Source of the DNA: Flavobacterium sp. GSB-24
GTDB taxonomy: Bacteria > Bacteroidota > Bacteroidia > Flavobacteriales > Flavobacteriaceae
Assembly: GCF_027924665.1 (NCBI RefSeq)
Contig: NZ_AP027043.1
Location: 2,728,001-2,792,000, forward strand
Direction: 5' to 3'
Length of the DNA: 64,000 nucleotides
Each line of letters starts with the position of its first letter. The stretch's first letter is position 1. The position numbers and the translations under genes are program-made. Positions 24,111-32,470 of this stretch are shown piece by piece. The notes beneath the pieces are model-generated. The model was not told where the DNA came from and did not search any database. It saw only the letters and a list, made by a program, of their open reading frames with translations.

Positions 24111-25130
24111 ATGGAAATAAATTTAATCAGCGATACCATAACAAAGCCTACTTATGAAATGCTGCAGTATATGTTTAACGCTCATGTTGGCGATGATGTA
24201 TACAAACAGGACCCTACGGTGATTGAATTGGAAAATAGAACTGCAGAATTTTTTGGTATGGAAGCTGGACTTTTCTTTCCGTCTGGAACTATGGCAAATC
24301 AAACTGCTATTAAACTGCATACACAGCCGGGCGAGCAGTTAATTGCTGATAAATATGCGCACGTTTACCATTATGAAGGTGGAGGTGTGTCTTTTAATAG
24401 TGGTGTTTCTTGTTGCTTATTGGATGGAAACCGCGGTATGATTACGGCGGCACAAGTAAAAGCAGCAATAAACGATCCTGAGTTTTATCATAGTCCGTTA
24501 ACAAGTTTGGTTTGTGTTGAAAACACTACGAACAAAGGAGGCGGAGCCTGCTACGAATTAGAAGATTTAAGAGAGATAAAAAAAGTTTGTGATGCCAATA
24601 ACTTGAAATTTCACATGGATGGCGCCAGAATCTGGAATGCATTGGTTGCCAAAAGACAAAATCCTAGGGAATTTGGAGCTATTTTCGACACTATTTCAGT
24701 TTGTTTATCTAAAGGTTTAGGTGCTCCGATAGGTTCAGTTTTATTGGGTAGTAAAGCTGATATTCATAGAGCGTTGAGGATCAGAAAGATATTAGGAGGC
24801 GGAATGCGTCAGGTAGGATATTTAGCGGCAGCTGGATTATATGCTTTGGCTCATAATATCGAAAGACTGGCAGAAGATCATCGCCGAGCTAAAGAAATTG
24901 CAAAAATCCTAAGCACAAAACCTTGGATTGCATCTATTGAACCTGTAGAAACTAATATTTTAATTTTTTCGTTAGCCGAAGGTTACAGCGATCAATTATT
25001 AATTGAAAAACTAAAACAAAAAAATATACTAATAAGTTCATTAGGACATAATAAACTTAGAATTGTTACGCATTTAGATTACAAAGAAGTAATGCATACT
25101 TATGTGTTGGAAACGCTTTCGAAGTTTTAA
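24111..25130 (+). CDS. ltaE: Low-specificity L-threonine aldolase
   Basis: This PLP enzyme cleaves threonine or allo-threonine to glycine and acetaldehyde. The 339-residue protein has the family start NLISDTITKPT, the block FPSGTMANQ, the Asp/Arg motif HMDGARIWNA and the PLP lysine Lys201 in LSKGLGAPIGS. Length is normal. It is transcribed alone and divergent from prfB. A link with the glycine cleavage protein GcvT elsewhere in the window is biochemical, not genetic. Confidence 0.92.
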   Translation: MEINLISDTITKPTYEMLQYMFNAHVGDDVYKQDPTVIELENRTAEFFGMEAGLFFPSGTMANQTAIKLHTQPGEQLIADKYAHVYHYEGGGVSFNSGVSCCLLDGNRGMITAAQVKAAINDPEFYHSPLTSLVCVENTTNKGGGACYELEDLREIKKVCDANNLKFHMDGARIWNALVAKRQNPREFGAIFDTISVCLSKGLGAPIGSVLLGSKADIHRALRIRKILGGGMRQVGYLAAAGLYALAHNIERLAEDHRRAKEIAKILSTKPWIASIEPVETNILIFSLAEGYSDQLLIEKLKQKNILISSLGHNKLRIVTHLDYKEVMHTYVLETLSKF

Positions 25131-25147
25131 AGGAAGTTACTGAGGAA

Positions 25148-25205
25148 CTAAGGTTCTAAGTTTCTAAGACTCCAATAGGAAAAACTTAGAAACTTAGAAC
25201 CTTAG
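25148..25205. repeat. Perfect 21-bp inverted repeat, 'CTAAGGTTCTAAG' type
   Basis: The arms 25148-25168 and 25185-25205 are perfectly complementary (CTAAGGTTCTAAG at the left start), with a 16-nt loop, and are followed by further CTTAGCA units. It fills the gap between convergent ltaE and ybaB and could act as a bidirectional terminator. Confidence 0.75.
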
Positions 25206-25217
25206 CATCTTAGCACC

Positions 25218-25538
25218 TTATTTAAAAAGATTATCCATTCCAGGAATAGAAGGCATATCCATTCTGGCAACTGCGTCTAATTCTCTTTCGTTAACATTTG
25301 TAGCTTTTTCGATTGCTTTGTTTAGTGTAACAATCAAATAATCTTCTAGTTGTTCTTTATCTTCAAACAAAGAATCATCAATAGAGATCGATTTTATCTT
25401 TCTGCTAGCTGTAATAGTAATTTTCAATAATCCGTCAGCGCTTTGTTCATCAATCAAAACAGTATCTAAACGCTTTTTTGTATCTTCAATTTTTTGCTGG
25501 GTTTCTTTAAGTTTACCCATCATTCCCATTAAATCCAT
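25218..25538 (-). CDS. ybaB: YbaB/EbfC-family nucleoid-associated protein
   Basis: The 106-residue protein has the family layout: an N-terminal helix rich in Met, Lys and Gln ([21 protein letters not shown]), a short beta-sheet with [20 protein letters not shown], and a C-terminal helical tail ending in the Met/Pro-rich IPGMDNLFK. These proteins bind DNA as dimers. In many bacteria ybaB sits by dnaX and recR; here it stands alone. Confidence 0.9.
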   Translation of the reverse strand: MDLMGMMGKLKETQQKIEDTKKRLDTVLIDEQSADGLLKITITASRKIKSISIDDSLFEDKEQLEDYLIVTLNKAIEKATNVNERELDAVARMDMPSIPGMDNLFK

Positions 25539-25566
25539 TTTTGTTGATTTTTTAAATTATTTCAGA

Positions 25567-25574
25567 CAAAATTA
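25567..25574 (-). promoter_or_regulatory. -7 promoter element of ybaB
   Basis: CAAAATTA on the plus strand is TAATTTTG on the minus strand, a perfect TAnnTTTG match 28 bp upstream of the start. Confidence 0.5.
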
Positions 25575-25607
25575 GTATATTGCTGTGTTAATTCAATAGA
25601 ATATTTT

Positions 25608-25664
25608 ATGAAAAAATTAATTTTGTTCTGTTGTGTTTGTAGTATTTTTGCGTCTTCATATTAA
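25608..25664 (+). other. Signal-peptide-like short open frame upstream of the oligopeptidase
   Basis: ATG at 25608 opens an 18-codon frame, MKKLILFCCVCSIFASSY, then TAA. It has the look of a signal peptide but is out of frame with the downstream peptidase. It may be a remnant of a lost signal peptide, a leader peptide or chance. The promoter element at 25643-25650 lies inside it, so it may not be translated. Confidence 0.3.
25643..25650 (+). promoter_or_regulatory. -7 promoter element of the oligopeptidase gene
   Basis: TATTTTTG matches TAnnTTTG 31 bp upstream of the start codon at 25682. Confidence 0.45.
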
Positions 25665-25681
25665 AAATTAATGCTAATTCA

Positions 25682-27742
25682 ATGCAAAATGATATATCGG
25701 CTCCAAAGGCCAAAATAATTCCAAAAACATTAAAAAAACATAAAGAATCTAGAATTGACAACTATTTCTGGCTTAACGACAGAGAAAATCCAGAGGTAAT
25801 TGATTATTTAAATCAAGAGAATTCTTATTACGAGAATATGACTTCTCATACTCAAAATTTAAGAGATAGTCTATTTGAAGAAATGAAAGCAAGAATTAAA
25901 GAAGATGATTCTTCAGTTCCTTATTTCTATAATGGATACTTCTACATTACTCGTTTTGAAACAGGGCAGGATTATCCAATTTTTGCAAGAAAGAAAGGGA
26001 GTCTTTCTGCAGAGGAAGAAATTCTGTTCAACTGCAACGAAATGGCAAAAGGACATGCGTATTTCAAATTAGGAGGTTTAAGTATTAGTCCCGACAATAA
26101 ATTTGCCAGTTTTGGAGTAGATATTGTTGGAAGAAGAATTTATACCATTCAAATTAAAAACTTAGAAACAGGTGAAATTTTAGCAGATAAAATAGAAAAT
26201 GTTACTGGGGCTTCTGTTTGGGCAAACGACAACAATACCATTTTTTACGTAAGACAAGATCAGGTAACGCTAAGGGCAGATAAAGTTTTTAAACATAAAT
26301 TAAATACAGAATCTGAAAATGATGTTTTGGTTTTTGATGAAGTTGATGATACTTTTAATGTGTCGATCAGTAAAGAAAAATCAAGAAAATACATTGTTAT
26401 TGGTTCTGGGAGTACCTTGACAACAGAATACAGAATCCTTAATTCTAATAATCCGGATGGAGAATTTACTATTTTCCAACCTCGCGTTCGCGGATTAGAG
26501 TACAGTATTTCTCATTACGAGGATTCGTTTTATATTTTGACCAACAAGGATAAAGCGACCAATTTTAAATTGATGAAAACGCCTGAAGGTAAAACAGGAA
26601 AGAAAAATTGGGTAGATCTTATTCCGCATAGAGAAGATGTTTTGTTGGAAGATATCGAGATCTTTAAAAACTATTTAGTTGTAGAAGAACGTTCGAATGG
26701 ATTAAATCATATTCGAATTATGCCGTGGAATGATGAGCCTGATTATTATCTTCCTTTTGGCAGCGAAACATACAATGCGTATACAACAACCAATGTTGAT
26801 TTTGATACTGATATTTTACGTTACAGTTATCAGTCATTGGCAACGCCGTCTTCTGTAATTGATTTTAATATGAAGACTAAAACCAAGGAAGTCTTAAAAG
26901 AACAAGAGGTTCTAGGAGGAAAATTTGATAAAAATAATTACATAGAAGAAAGAGTTTGGGCAACGGCTAGAGATGGTGTAAAAGTGCCAATTTCGATGGT
27001 TTACAGAAAAGGACTGGAGAAAAATGGTAAAAATCCTTTATTACTGTATGCTTATGGTTCATACGGAATTACAATGGATACTTATTTTTCTTCTACAAGA
27101 TTGTCGCTTCTAGACCGCGGATTTATTTACGCTATTGCGCACATTAGAGGAGGAGAGGACTTGGGAAGGCAATGGTATGAGGACGGAAAACTGTTAAAAA
27201 AGAAAAATACCTTTACAGATTTCATCGATTGCTCTAAATTTGTAATAGACCAAAAGTATACTTCTCCTGAACATTTATATGCGGAGGGAGGATCTGCCGG
27301 CGGATTATTAATGGGAGTTATTGTAAATGAAGCTCCTGAATTGTACAATGGAGTAATAGCTCAGGTGCCTTTTGTAGATGTAATTACAACGATGCTTGAC
27401 GACAGTATTCCGCTTACAACTGGAGAGTATGATGAATGGGGTAACCCAAACAACAAAAAATATTACGATTATATGTTATCGTATTCGCCATACGATAATG
27501 TAAAAGCGCAAGAATATCCTAACATGTATGTTTCTACCGGCTTACACGATTCGCAGGTACAATATTGGGAGCCAGCTAAATGGGTTGCAAAATTGAGAGA
27601 TTTAAAAACAAATGATAAACTTTTGTTCTTAGATACCAATATGGATGCAGGTCATGGCGGGGCTTCGGGACGTTTTGAGGCTTTAAAAGACTTAGCAAAA
27701 GAATTTAGTTTTTTATTAGATTTAGAAAAAATTAAAAGCTAA
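25682..27742 (+). CDS. ptrB: Prolyl oligopeptidase family serine peptidase (oligopeptidase B type)
   Basis: The 686-residue S9 peptidase has a beta-propeller-like N-terminal part, after the family opening [20 protein letters not shown], and a C-terminal alpha/beta hydrolase. The nucleophile is Ser538 in [12 protein letters not shown]; the Asp is probably in [14 protein letters not shown] and the His in [10 protein letters not shown]. Oligopeptidase B cleaves short peptides after basic residues. As called, it has no signal peptide and should be cytoplasmic, but a signal-peptide-like frame lies just upstream out of register. The downstream cysteine synthase gene has its own promoter element. 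Confidence 0.9.
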   Translation: MQNDISAPKAKIIPKTLKKHKESRIDNYFWLNDRENPEVIDYLNQENSYYENMTSHTQNLRDSLFEEMKARIKEDDSSVPYFYNGYFYITRFETGQDYPIFARKKGSLSAEEEILFNCNEMAKGHAYFKLGGLSISPDNKFASFGVDIVGRRIYTIQIKNLETGEILADKIENVTGASVWANDNNTIFYVRQDQVTLRADKVFKHKLNTESENDVLVFDEVDDTFNVSISKEKSRKYIVIGSGSTLTTEYRILNSNNPDGEFTIFQPRVRGLEYSISHYEDSFYILTNKDKATNFKLMKTPEGKTGKKNWVDLIPHREDVLLEDIEIFKNYLVVEERSNGLNHIRIMPWNDEPDYYLPFGSETYNAYTTTNVDFDTDILRYSYQSLATPSSVIDFNMKTKTKEVLKEQEVLGGKFDKNNYIEERVWATARDGVKVPISMVYRKGLEKNGKNPLLLYAYGSYGITMDTYFSSTRLSLLDRGFIYAIAHIRGGEDLGRQWYEDGKLLKKKNTFTDFIDCSKFVIDQKYTSPEHLYAEGGSAGGLLMGVIVNEAPELYNGVIAQVPFVDVITTMLDDSIPLTTGEYDEWGNPNNKKYYDYMLSYSPYDNVKAQEYPNMYVSTGLHDSQVQYWEPAKWVAKLRDLKTNDKLLFLDTNMDAGHGGASGRFEALKDLAKEFSFLLDLEKIKS

Positions 27743-27757
27743 TTAGAAATTTTTTGT

Positions 27758-27765
27758 TAAATTTG
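27758..27765 (+). promoter_or_regulatory. -7 promoter element of the cysteine synthase gene
   Basis: TAAATTTG is a perfect TAnnTTTG match. It overlaps the upstream in-frame extension that begins with TTG at 27754 and so supports the ATG at 27814. Confidence 0.6.
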
Positions 27766-27813
27766 CAACCTATCAAGGTTAATTTAAAAAGGCCTTTGAT
27801 TAACTATTTTTTT

Positions 27814-28854
27814 ATGAAAGAAGAAATAACCGCTTATAATAATGTTTTAGAGTTAATAGGTAACACCCCGCTTATTAAGCTAAATAAAATCACCGAAGAG
27901 TTAGAAGGAAATTTCTACGCAAAGGTAGAAGCTTTCAACCCAGGTCATTCCTCAAAAGATAGAATAGCATTATATATTATTGAAGAAGCCGAGAAAAAAG
28001 GAATTCTTTCTCCGGGAGATACCATTATAGAGACAACATCTGGTAATACAGGATTTAGTTTAGCGATGGTAAGCATTATTAAAGGTTACAATTGTATATT
28101 AGCAGTAAGCTCAAAATCATCTAAAGATAAAATTGACATGCTGCGAAGTTTAGGAGCTAAAGTGTATGTCTGTCCGGCCCACGTTTCTGCAGATGATGAA
28201 AGATCATATTATAATGTAGCAAAACGTTTACACGAAGAAACAAAAGGATCAGTCTACATTAATCAATATTTTAACCAATTGAATATTGATGCACACTACA
28301 ACACTACAGGTCCAGAAATCTGGGAACAGACAAAAGGACAAATAACGCACTTAGTTGCTTGCAGCGGAACAGGAGGAACTATCTCAGGAACTGCTAAATT
28401 CTTAAAAGAAAAAAATCCAAATATTAGAATTCTAGGAGTTGATGCTTTTGGTTCAGTATTAAAAAAATACCATGAAACAGGAGAATTTGACAGCAAAGAG
28501 ATTTACCCTTACCGTATTGAAGGTTTAGGTAAAAACTTAATTCCATCGGCAACAGATTTTGATATTATTGATAAATTCATGAAAGTAACTGACGAAGAAA
28601 GTGCTCACTCTGCAAGAGAGATCACTAGAAAAGAAGGTTTATTTGTTGGATATACTTCTGGAGCAGTAATGCAGGCTATTAAGCAATATGCAGAAGAGGG
28701 TGAGTTTACAAAAGAAAGCAACATTATTGCAATTTTCCCAGATCACGGTTCACGTTACATGAGTAAAGTATTTAGTGATGACTGGATGAACGAACAAGGT
28801 TTCTTTGATAGTGTTAACGAAGAAGAAGCTCAAAAAATTGAATTCGTAAAGTAA
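27814..28854 (+). CDS. cysM: PLP-dependent cysteine synthase family protein
   Basis: This fold-type II PLP enzyme forms cysteine from O-acetylserine and sulphide, or acts in a related beta-replacement. The 346-residue protein opens with [11 protein letters not shown], has the PLP lysine Lys48 in HSSKDRIA, the substrate loop TSGNTG (75-80) and the phosphate-binding SGTGGTISG. It is longer than a typical CysK and also resembles the catalytic core of cystathionine beta-synthase, so the exact substrate is uncertain. The TTG start at 27754 is rejected because the promoter element lies within that extension. A strong terminator follows. Confidence 0.88.
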   Translation: MKEEITAYNNVLELIGNTPLIKLNKITEELEGNFYAKVEAFNPGHSSKDRIALYIIEEAEKKGILSPGDTIIETTSGNTGFSLAMVSIIKGYNCILAVSSKSSKDKIDMLRSLGAKVYVCPAHVSADDERSYYNVAKRLHEETKGSVYINQYFNQLNIDAHYNTTGPEIWEQTKGQITHLVACSGTGGTISGTAKFLKEKNPNIRILGVDAFGSVLKKYHETGEFDSKEIYPYRIEGLGKNLIPSATDFDIIDKFMKVTDEESAHSAREITRKEGLFVGYTSGAVMQAIKQYAEEGEFTKESNIIAIFPDHGSRYMSKVFSDDWMNEQGFFDSVNEEEAQKIEFVK

Positions 28855-28877
28855 TTAATTACTTTTTTAAATATCAG

Positions 28878-28908
28878 ACTCCATTCGTATTGCGAATGGA
28901 GTTTTTTT
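28878..28908 (+). terminator. Terminator after the cysteine synthase gene
   Basis: ACTCCATTCG (28878-28887) pairs with CGAATGGAGT (28893-28902), followed by seven Ts. Confidence 0.9.
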
Positions 28909-29176
28909 GTGGTTTCTAATTAAGAAGTAAAAAAGATTATTTGTTAAAATACCGTATTTATACGTAAGAAATTATTAAGTTGATTAAATAATGAGTGTTA
29001 TTTTGATAATCTTATTGAAAACTTAATAATGCGTTTCGACGGTTAAAATGTTCAGATTTGGTTATTTTAACGAGTATTTAGGTAAGTTGTCGGAAAAATT
29101 TTCGCTCACATTTTTAATAATCTAGTTTAGTGGTGTTAAAATGACATAAGTTATTTAATCCCTAAAATCTATTATT

Positions 29177-30094
29177 ATGAAAAAATTTCTACTAACATTC
29201 TTGTTTGTAAGTTATTTAAATATAAATGCACAAACACCGATTCAGGAATTTAATTTTAATGGTACTTTGAATAATACGGCAAATACAACTTCTTTTATGG
29301 GAATTGATAATTTTGTTGCCGATAGAACAGGAGATGTCAAAGGCGCCCAAAGATTAACTAATAAAGCTTTAGAAGCTGTAATCGATAATCTACCTCAAGG
29401 TAAGAGTGGAAGAACAATTAGTATTTGGATTAAATTCAACGATATTTCTAATGCTAATTATATTTGGGGCTATGGTAATGCTTATAACGCCCAATATTGT
29501 GGTTTATTACAGCAAGGAACTGCTTCTTCTAACTCAGACTTAAGTTTAGCTGCTTGGGGAGCTTCTAATGACGTTATAGTATCTACTTCACTAGAAAAAT
29601 ATGTTTGGTACAATTATACAATTACGTATGAAGGAGCAACATCGAGAATATACCGCGATGGAAAGTTGTTAAAATATTTAGAAGGTATGACACGATCTAC
29701 AAAAGGAAATATTTTTAGATTGGGCGAAATTAATACCACTATCGGAATCAATGCAGATGTAGACGATTTAAAGATTTATGATGTTGCTTTGACGCCAGAA
29801 CAGGTTAGCGAATTGTATGAAAAAGAAAAACCAGTTGTTGTAATTGCTTCAGAACCAGCATTGGAAATGAAAACTTCAAAAACTGTTGCAACAAAAGGGA
29901 AGACGTCAAGTAAATTGGCAGGCGGAACAATTATAACATCGAGTGATGTTAATGGAACAACTAAAAATATTGAGGTTTATTCGCAAGGTCAAAAAATAGT
30001 GGGAAGCAATGCAATGAATATTAATGATTTGCCTGAGGGAACTTATTTATTAAAAATTACAAATGCTCCATCCAAAAAAATCACTTCAAAATAA
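29177..30094 (+). CDS. Secreted LamG-domain protein, first copy
   Basis: The 305-residue protein has a signal peptide (MKKFLLTFLFVSYLNINAQ) and a concanavalin-like LamG_3 domain (about 20-215: EFNFNGTLNN, TISIWIKFNDIS, IYRDGKLL, DVDDLKIYDVALTPEQ). A linker leads to a C-terminal segment (KNIEVYSQGQKI...LPEGTYLLKI) that resembles the second half of a T9SS type A sorting domain. LamG domains bind sugars or proteins. It aligns end to end with the gene at 30678. A hairpin terminator and a convergent small lipoprotein gene follow. Confidence 0.82.
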   Translation: MKKFLLTFLFVSYLNINAQTPIQEFNFNGTLNNTANTTSFMGIDNFVADRTGDVKGAQRLTNKALEAVIDNLPQGKSGRTISIWIKFNDISNANYIWGYGNAYNAQYCGLLQQGTASSNSDLSLAAWGASNDVIVSTSLEKYVWYNYTITYEGATSRIYRDGKLLKYLEGMTRSTKGNIFRLGEINTTIGINADVDDLKIYDVALTPEQVSELYEKEKPVVVIASEPALEMKTSKTVATKGKTSSKLAGGTIITSSDVNGTTKNIEVYSQGQKIVGSNAMNINDLPEGTYLLKITNAPSKKITSK

Positions 30095-30168
30095 TAGTCT
30101 TTACTTAGTTTTTAATATTAGTTATTTTTTACATTGCGCAAGCAATTAATTTTTTGAAATAGTACGGA

Positions 30169-30200
30169 AAAAGCCTTTTGAGGTATCTCAAAAGGCTTTT
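30169..30200. terminator. Terminator between LamG copy 1 and the small lipoprotein gene
   Basis: A 14-bp stem (AAAAGCCTTTTGAG with CTCAAAAGGCTTTT, loop GTAT). It resembles the hairpin at the same place after the second LamG copy. Confidence 0.8.
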
Positions 30201-30201
30201 A

Positions 30202-30408
30202 TCATTTAATACTTTTTTGCTGGCCTGGAGCATACGCTTTTGCACTTTTGCTTCCTGAAGCTTTTTTGGCTTGTCCTGGAGGTATTTTTTTACTTGTTGG
30301 TGCTTGCGAAGTAGTGTGGACATGAGTACTACAACTGATAACGCTTAAGGCTAAAAATAGAAGTACTAAAACTATTACTGCAATTTTAGTGTATTTTGAT
30401 GTCTGCAT
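30202..30408 (-). CDS. Small lipoprotein with PPGQAKK-type tail
   Basis: The 68-residue protein opens MQTSKYTKIAVIVLVLLF with a long hydrophobic stretch ending in VISCS, a lipoprotein-type cleavage site. The mature part is short, basic and low in complexity (KKIPPGQAKK, AYAPGQQK). Similar small flavobacterial proteins exist, sometimes labelled as quinol oxidase subunit, a name I would not trust here. A perfect -7 element lies 33 bp upstream. It is convergent with the LamG gene and shares the terminator region. Its first 25 residues closely match the 25-aa protein at 31638. Confidence 0.7.
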   Translation of the reverse strand: MQTSKYTKIAVIVLVLLFLALSVISCSTHVHTTSQAPTSKKIPPGQAKKASGSKSAKAYAPGQQKSIK

Positions 30409-30440
30409 AATGAATTATTGATAATTAGTTCTATTATCGG

Positions 30441-30448
30441 CAAATATA
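30441..30448 (-). promoter_or_regulatory. -7 promoter element of the small lipoprotein gene
   Basis: CAAATATA on the plus strand is TATATTTG on the minus strand, a perfect TAnnTTTG match. The rest of the gap up to 30677 shows no gene. Confidence 0.5.
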
Positions 30449-30677
30449 ATTTTTTAAAATAGAATATAGGAATAATGTTTATCAATGTTTGTTCTTTTAT
30501 TTTGTGAGAATTCTTTATTTGTATGTAGGAATTGTTTGGTGATGCTGAATTAAATTTATAGTTTTAACAAAATTTATAAAAAAAATAAATGAAACTTGAA
30601 ATTGCACAATCTGGTCATTTAGATAGCTGTCATCCAAGTTTTGTCTCAAATTAAATATTCTGAAAAAAAATATACAT

Positions 30678-31586
30678 ATGAAAAAAATATTACTCACTTT
30701 AATGTTTGTAAGTTTTTTAAATACCAACGCGCAAAACCCGGTTCAGGAATTTAATTTCAACGGAAATTTAAATAGTGCAGATAATTCAGTTTCGTTTTTA
30801 GGTGCCCCTGTTTTTGTAAATGACAGAATGGGTAGTCCTAAAAGTGCTTTACGTCTTACGAATAAAGCGTATCAGGCTGTGGTGGGCGATCTTCCGCAGG
30901 ATAATAAGCCAAAGACGATATCTGTATGGGTGAAATTTAATGCTGTAACTGCAGCCAATTATATTTTAGGATATGGGGCTGCAGCAAATGGACAGTATTT
31001 CGGATTAATACAGCAGCCAGCAGTTTCAGGTAATTCGGATCTAAGTTTAGTTGGCTGGGGAGATGCCAATAATGTTGTAGTTTCTGTACCGCTCGCAAAG
31101 GAAACTTGGTATTTCTATAGCATAACCTATGATGGAAATGTCTCTAAAATTTACCGTAATGGAGAATTATTAAAATCTGTTGAAGGAATTCAGCGTTCGG
31201 CAAAGGGTTATATTTTAAATATAGGAAAATTAAATACCGCAACAAGTATCAATGCAGATATTGACGATCTTCGCTTATATACTGTTGCTATGACAGATGA
31301 GCAGGTTAAGGAAGCCTACAACAGTTCTAAAGCAACAGCTGCTATTGCTGCTCCAGCACAAGCCACGCCTGTTGCTAACACAGTAAAGAAAACAACACCT
31401 ACACCTGTAAAGTCACCAGCTCCTATTGTTGTTGCTTCTTCTTCAAATGAAGCTAATAGAGGTGGAAAAAACATTGAGGTTTTCTCACAAGGCAAAAAAA
31501 TAATGGACTCCAACGGATCTAATATTGCTGATCTACCTGAAGGAACTTATTTGATTAAGGTTACAAATGATTCTCCAAAAAAATAA
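30678..31586 (+). CDS. Secreted LamG-domain protein, second copy
   Basis: The 302-residue protein parallels the gene at 29177: signal peptide (MKKILLTLMFVSFLNTNAQ), LamG_3 domain (EFNFNGNLNS, TISVWVKFNAVT, IYRNGELL, DIDDLRLYTVAMTDEQ), then a Pro/Thr/Ala-rich linker (about 220-262) longer than in copy 1, and the same C-terminal motif KNIEVFSQGKKI...LPEGTYLIKV. The short C-terminal motif again lacks the YPNP half of a normal T9SS type A domain. A strong hairpin follows. Function is unknown; surface sugar or matrix binding is a guess from the fold. Confidence 0.82.
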   Translation: MKKILLTLMFVSFLNTNAQNPVQEFNFNGNLNSADNSVSFLGAPVFVNDRMGSPKSALRLTNKAYQAVVGDLPQDNKPKTISVWVKFNAVTAANYILGYGAAANGQYFGLIQQPAVSGNSDLSLVGWGDANNVVVSVPLAKETWYFYSITYDGNVSKIYRNGELLKSVEGIQRSAKGYILNIGKLNTATSINADIDDLRLYTVAMTDEQVKEAYNSSKATAAIAAPAQATPVANTVKKTTPTPVKSPAPIVVASSSNEANRGGKNIEVFSQGKKIMDSNGSNIADLPEGTYLIKVTNDSPKK

Positions 31587-31600
31587 GTTACATATTCATA

Positions 31601-31639
31601 AAAAAGAAAGCCTTCTGAATTTCAGAAGGCTTTCTTTTT
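31601..31639. terminator. Terminator between LamG copy 2 and the 25-aa ORF
   Basis: A perfect 19-bp stem (31601-31619 with 31621-31639, core AAAGCCTTCTGAA) with T-runs on both sides. The core AAGCCTTnTGA is shared with the hairpin after copy 1. It should end transcripts from both directions, including the toxin operon. Confidence 0.85.
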
Positions 31640-31715
31640 AGCTTAATACGCTAATTACTACGAATAAAACTACTAGTAATATTATGGCGTATCTTGTGAT
31701 TTTTGAGGTTTGCAT
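31638..31715 (-). CDS. 25-residue single-helix membrane microprotein
   Basis: ATG at 31715 opens 25 codons (start MQTSKITRYAIILL), nearly all hydrophobic after residue 9, ending in TAA at 31638. The sequence mirrors the first 25 residues of the lipoprotein at 30202 (MQTSKYTKIAVIVL), but stops just before the lipobox Cys. It lies 33 bp downstream of the putative immunity gene on the same strand. It may be a true microprotein or the truncated twin of the lipoprotein. Conservation of the MQTSK start and of an unbroken helix favours translation. Confidence 0.5.
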   Translation of the reverse strand: MQTSKITRYAIILLVVLFVVISVLS

Positions 31716-31748
31716 TTTGATTATTGTTTTTTGAAAGTTTAAAAAAAA

Positions 31749-32468
31749 TTATTCTAGAATGTAGCTCACAAATTCATCTCTCTTATCATAAGGAATATCA
31801 TAGTGAAGAGATTTTAATATCATTGTATTCCAAGGTTTCCATTCATCAGAAAGTTCATTATTAGTTACTTTATAATGGTCTAATATTCCTTCTACAAAAT
31901 AATCTCTCAATGGAAGATCTAGAGTTCTTTCTTTTCCATCTTTTGTAAGAACTACCTTGTACTCTAAATTGTTTTTTTCATTTATATGGAAGGTAAATAC
32001 ACCGCTGTCCCATGAACTTAAATATTCTAGATCACCATCTGAATCATATTCAGTAGGGACAAGATCATTATCTTTTTCATATTCAAATATCATTGACATC
32101 ATACGTTCATTTACCCACTGATAAAAAACTTCTGCACTATTTAATAAATCTTGCTTTTCTTTTTTGATATCCCAGTATTGTTTCTGAGAATAAGTTTTGT
32201 CATTATTTATTTCTATGATAAATCGATTAAATTTTTCTTCAGTGTTAATTGTTGTTTCAAAATGTTCTGAAACTTTTTCTATCTCATCATCAATAGGTCT
32301 CGGACTTTTATTTGTAGAAATTACTTTTTCGGATTCTAATAAATATTTTACAAAAAGTTTATAGCTTCCTGATTCGGTAAATTCAAATTCGATAATCAAT
32401 TTTAAATATATATGTTCATTGTAATAATTGTATATAGCTTCAACTATTGGAATTAAATTTATATCCAT
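31749..32468 (-). CDS. Putative immunity protein of the nuclease-like toxin
   Basis: The family is not recognised. The 239-residue protein has no signal peptide or membrane helix, is acidic, and is rich in Trp, Tyr and Phe. Its start lies 2 bp after the stop of the 1816-aa gene, which ends in a nuclease-like domain. A cytoplasmic protein encoded directly after a polymorphic toxin is the normal position of the cognate immunity gene. That is the whole basis for the call; the protein could also be a chaperone or adaptor. It is the last sizeable gene of the operon. Confidence 0.6.
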   Translation of the reverse strand: MDINLIPIVEAIYNYYNEHIYLKLIIEFEFTESGSYKLFVKYLLESEKVISTNKSPRPIDDEIEKVSEHFETTINTEEKFNRFIIEINNDKTYSQKQYWDIKKEKQDLLNSAEVFYQWVNERMMSMIFEYEKDNDLVPTEYDSDGDLEYLSSWDSGVFTFHINEKNNLEYKVVLTKDGKERTLDLPLRDYFVEGILDHYKVTNNELSDEWKPWNTMILKSLHYDIPYDKRDEFVSYILE

Positions 32469-32470
32469 TT

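Noticed and set aside
28981..29010. Additional FNR-type box near LamG copy 1
   Set aside because: TTGATAATCTTATTG has only one half-site and no -7 element at the 36.5-bp spacing.
28921..29176. Possible small RNA upstream of LamG copy 1
   Set aside because: No hairpin with T-run and no -7 element was found in this AT-rich gap.
30129..30323. 64-codon frame over the small lipoprotein gene
   Set aside because: It runs through the terminator hairpin and overlaps the better supported lipoprotein frame, which has a signal peptide and promoter.
30515..30727. 70-codon minus-strand frame upstream of LamG copy 2
   Set aside because: It overlaps the start of the LamG gene in antisense, and its composition is that of AT-rich noncoding DNA.
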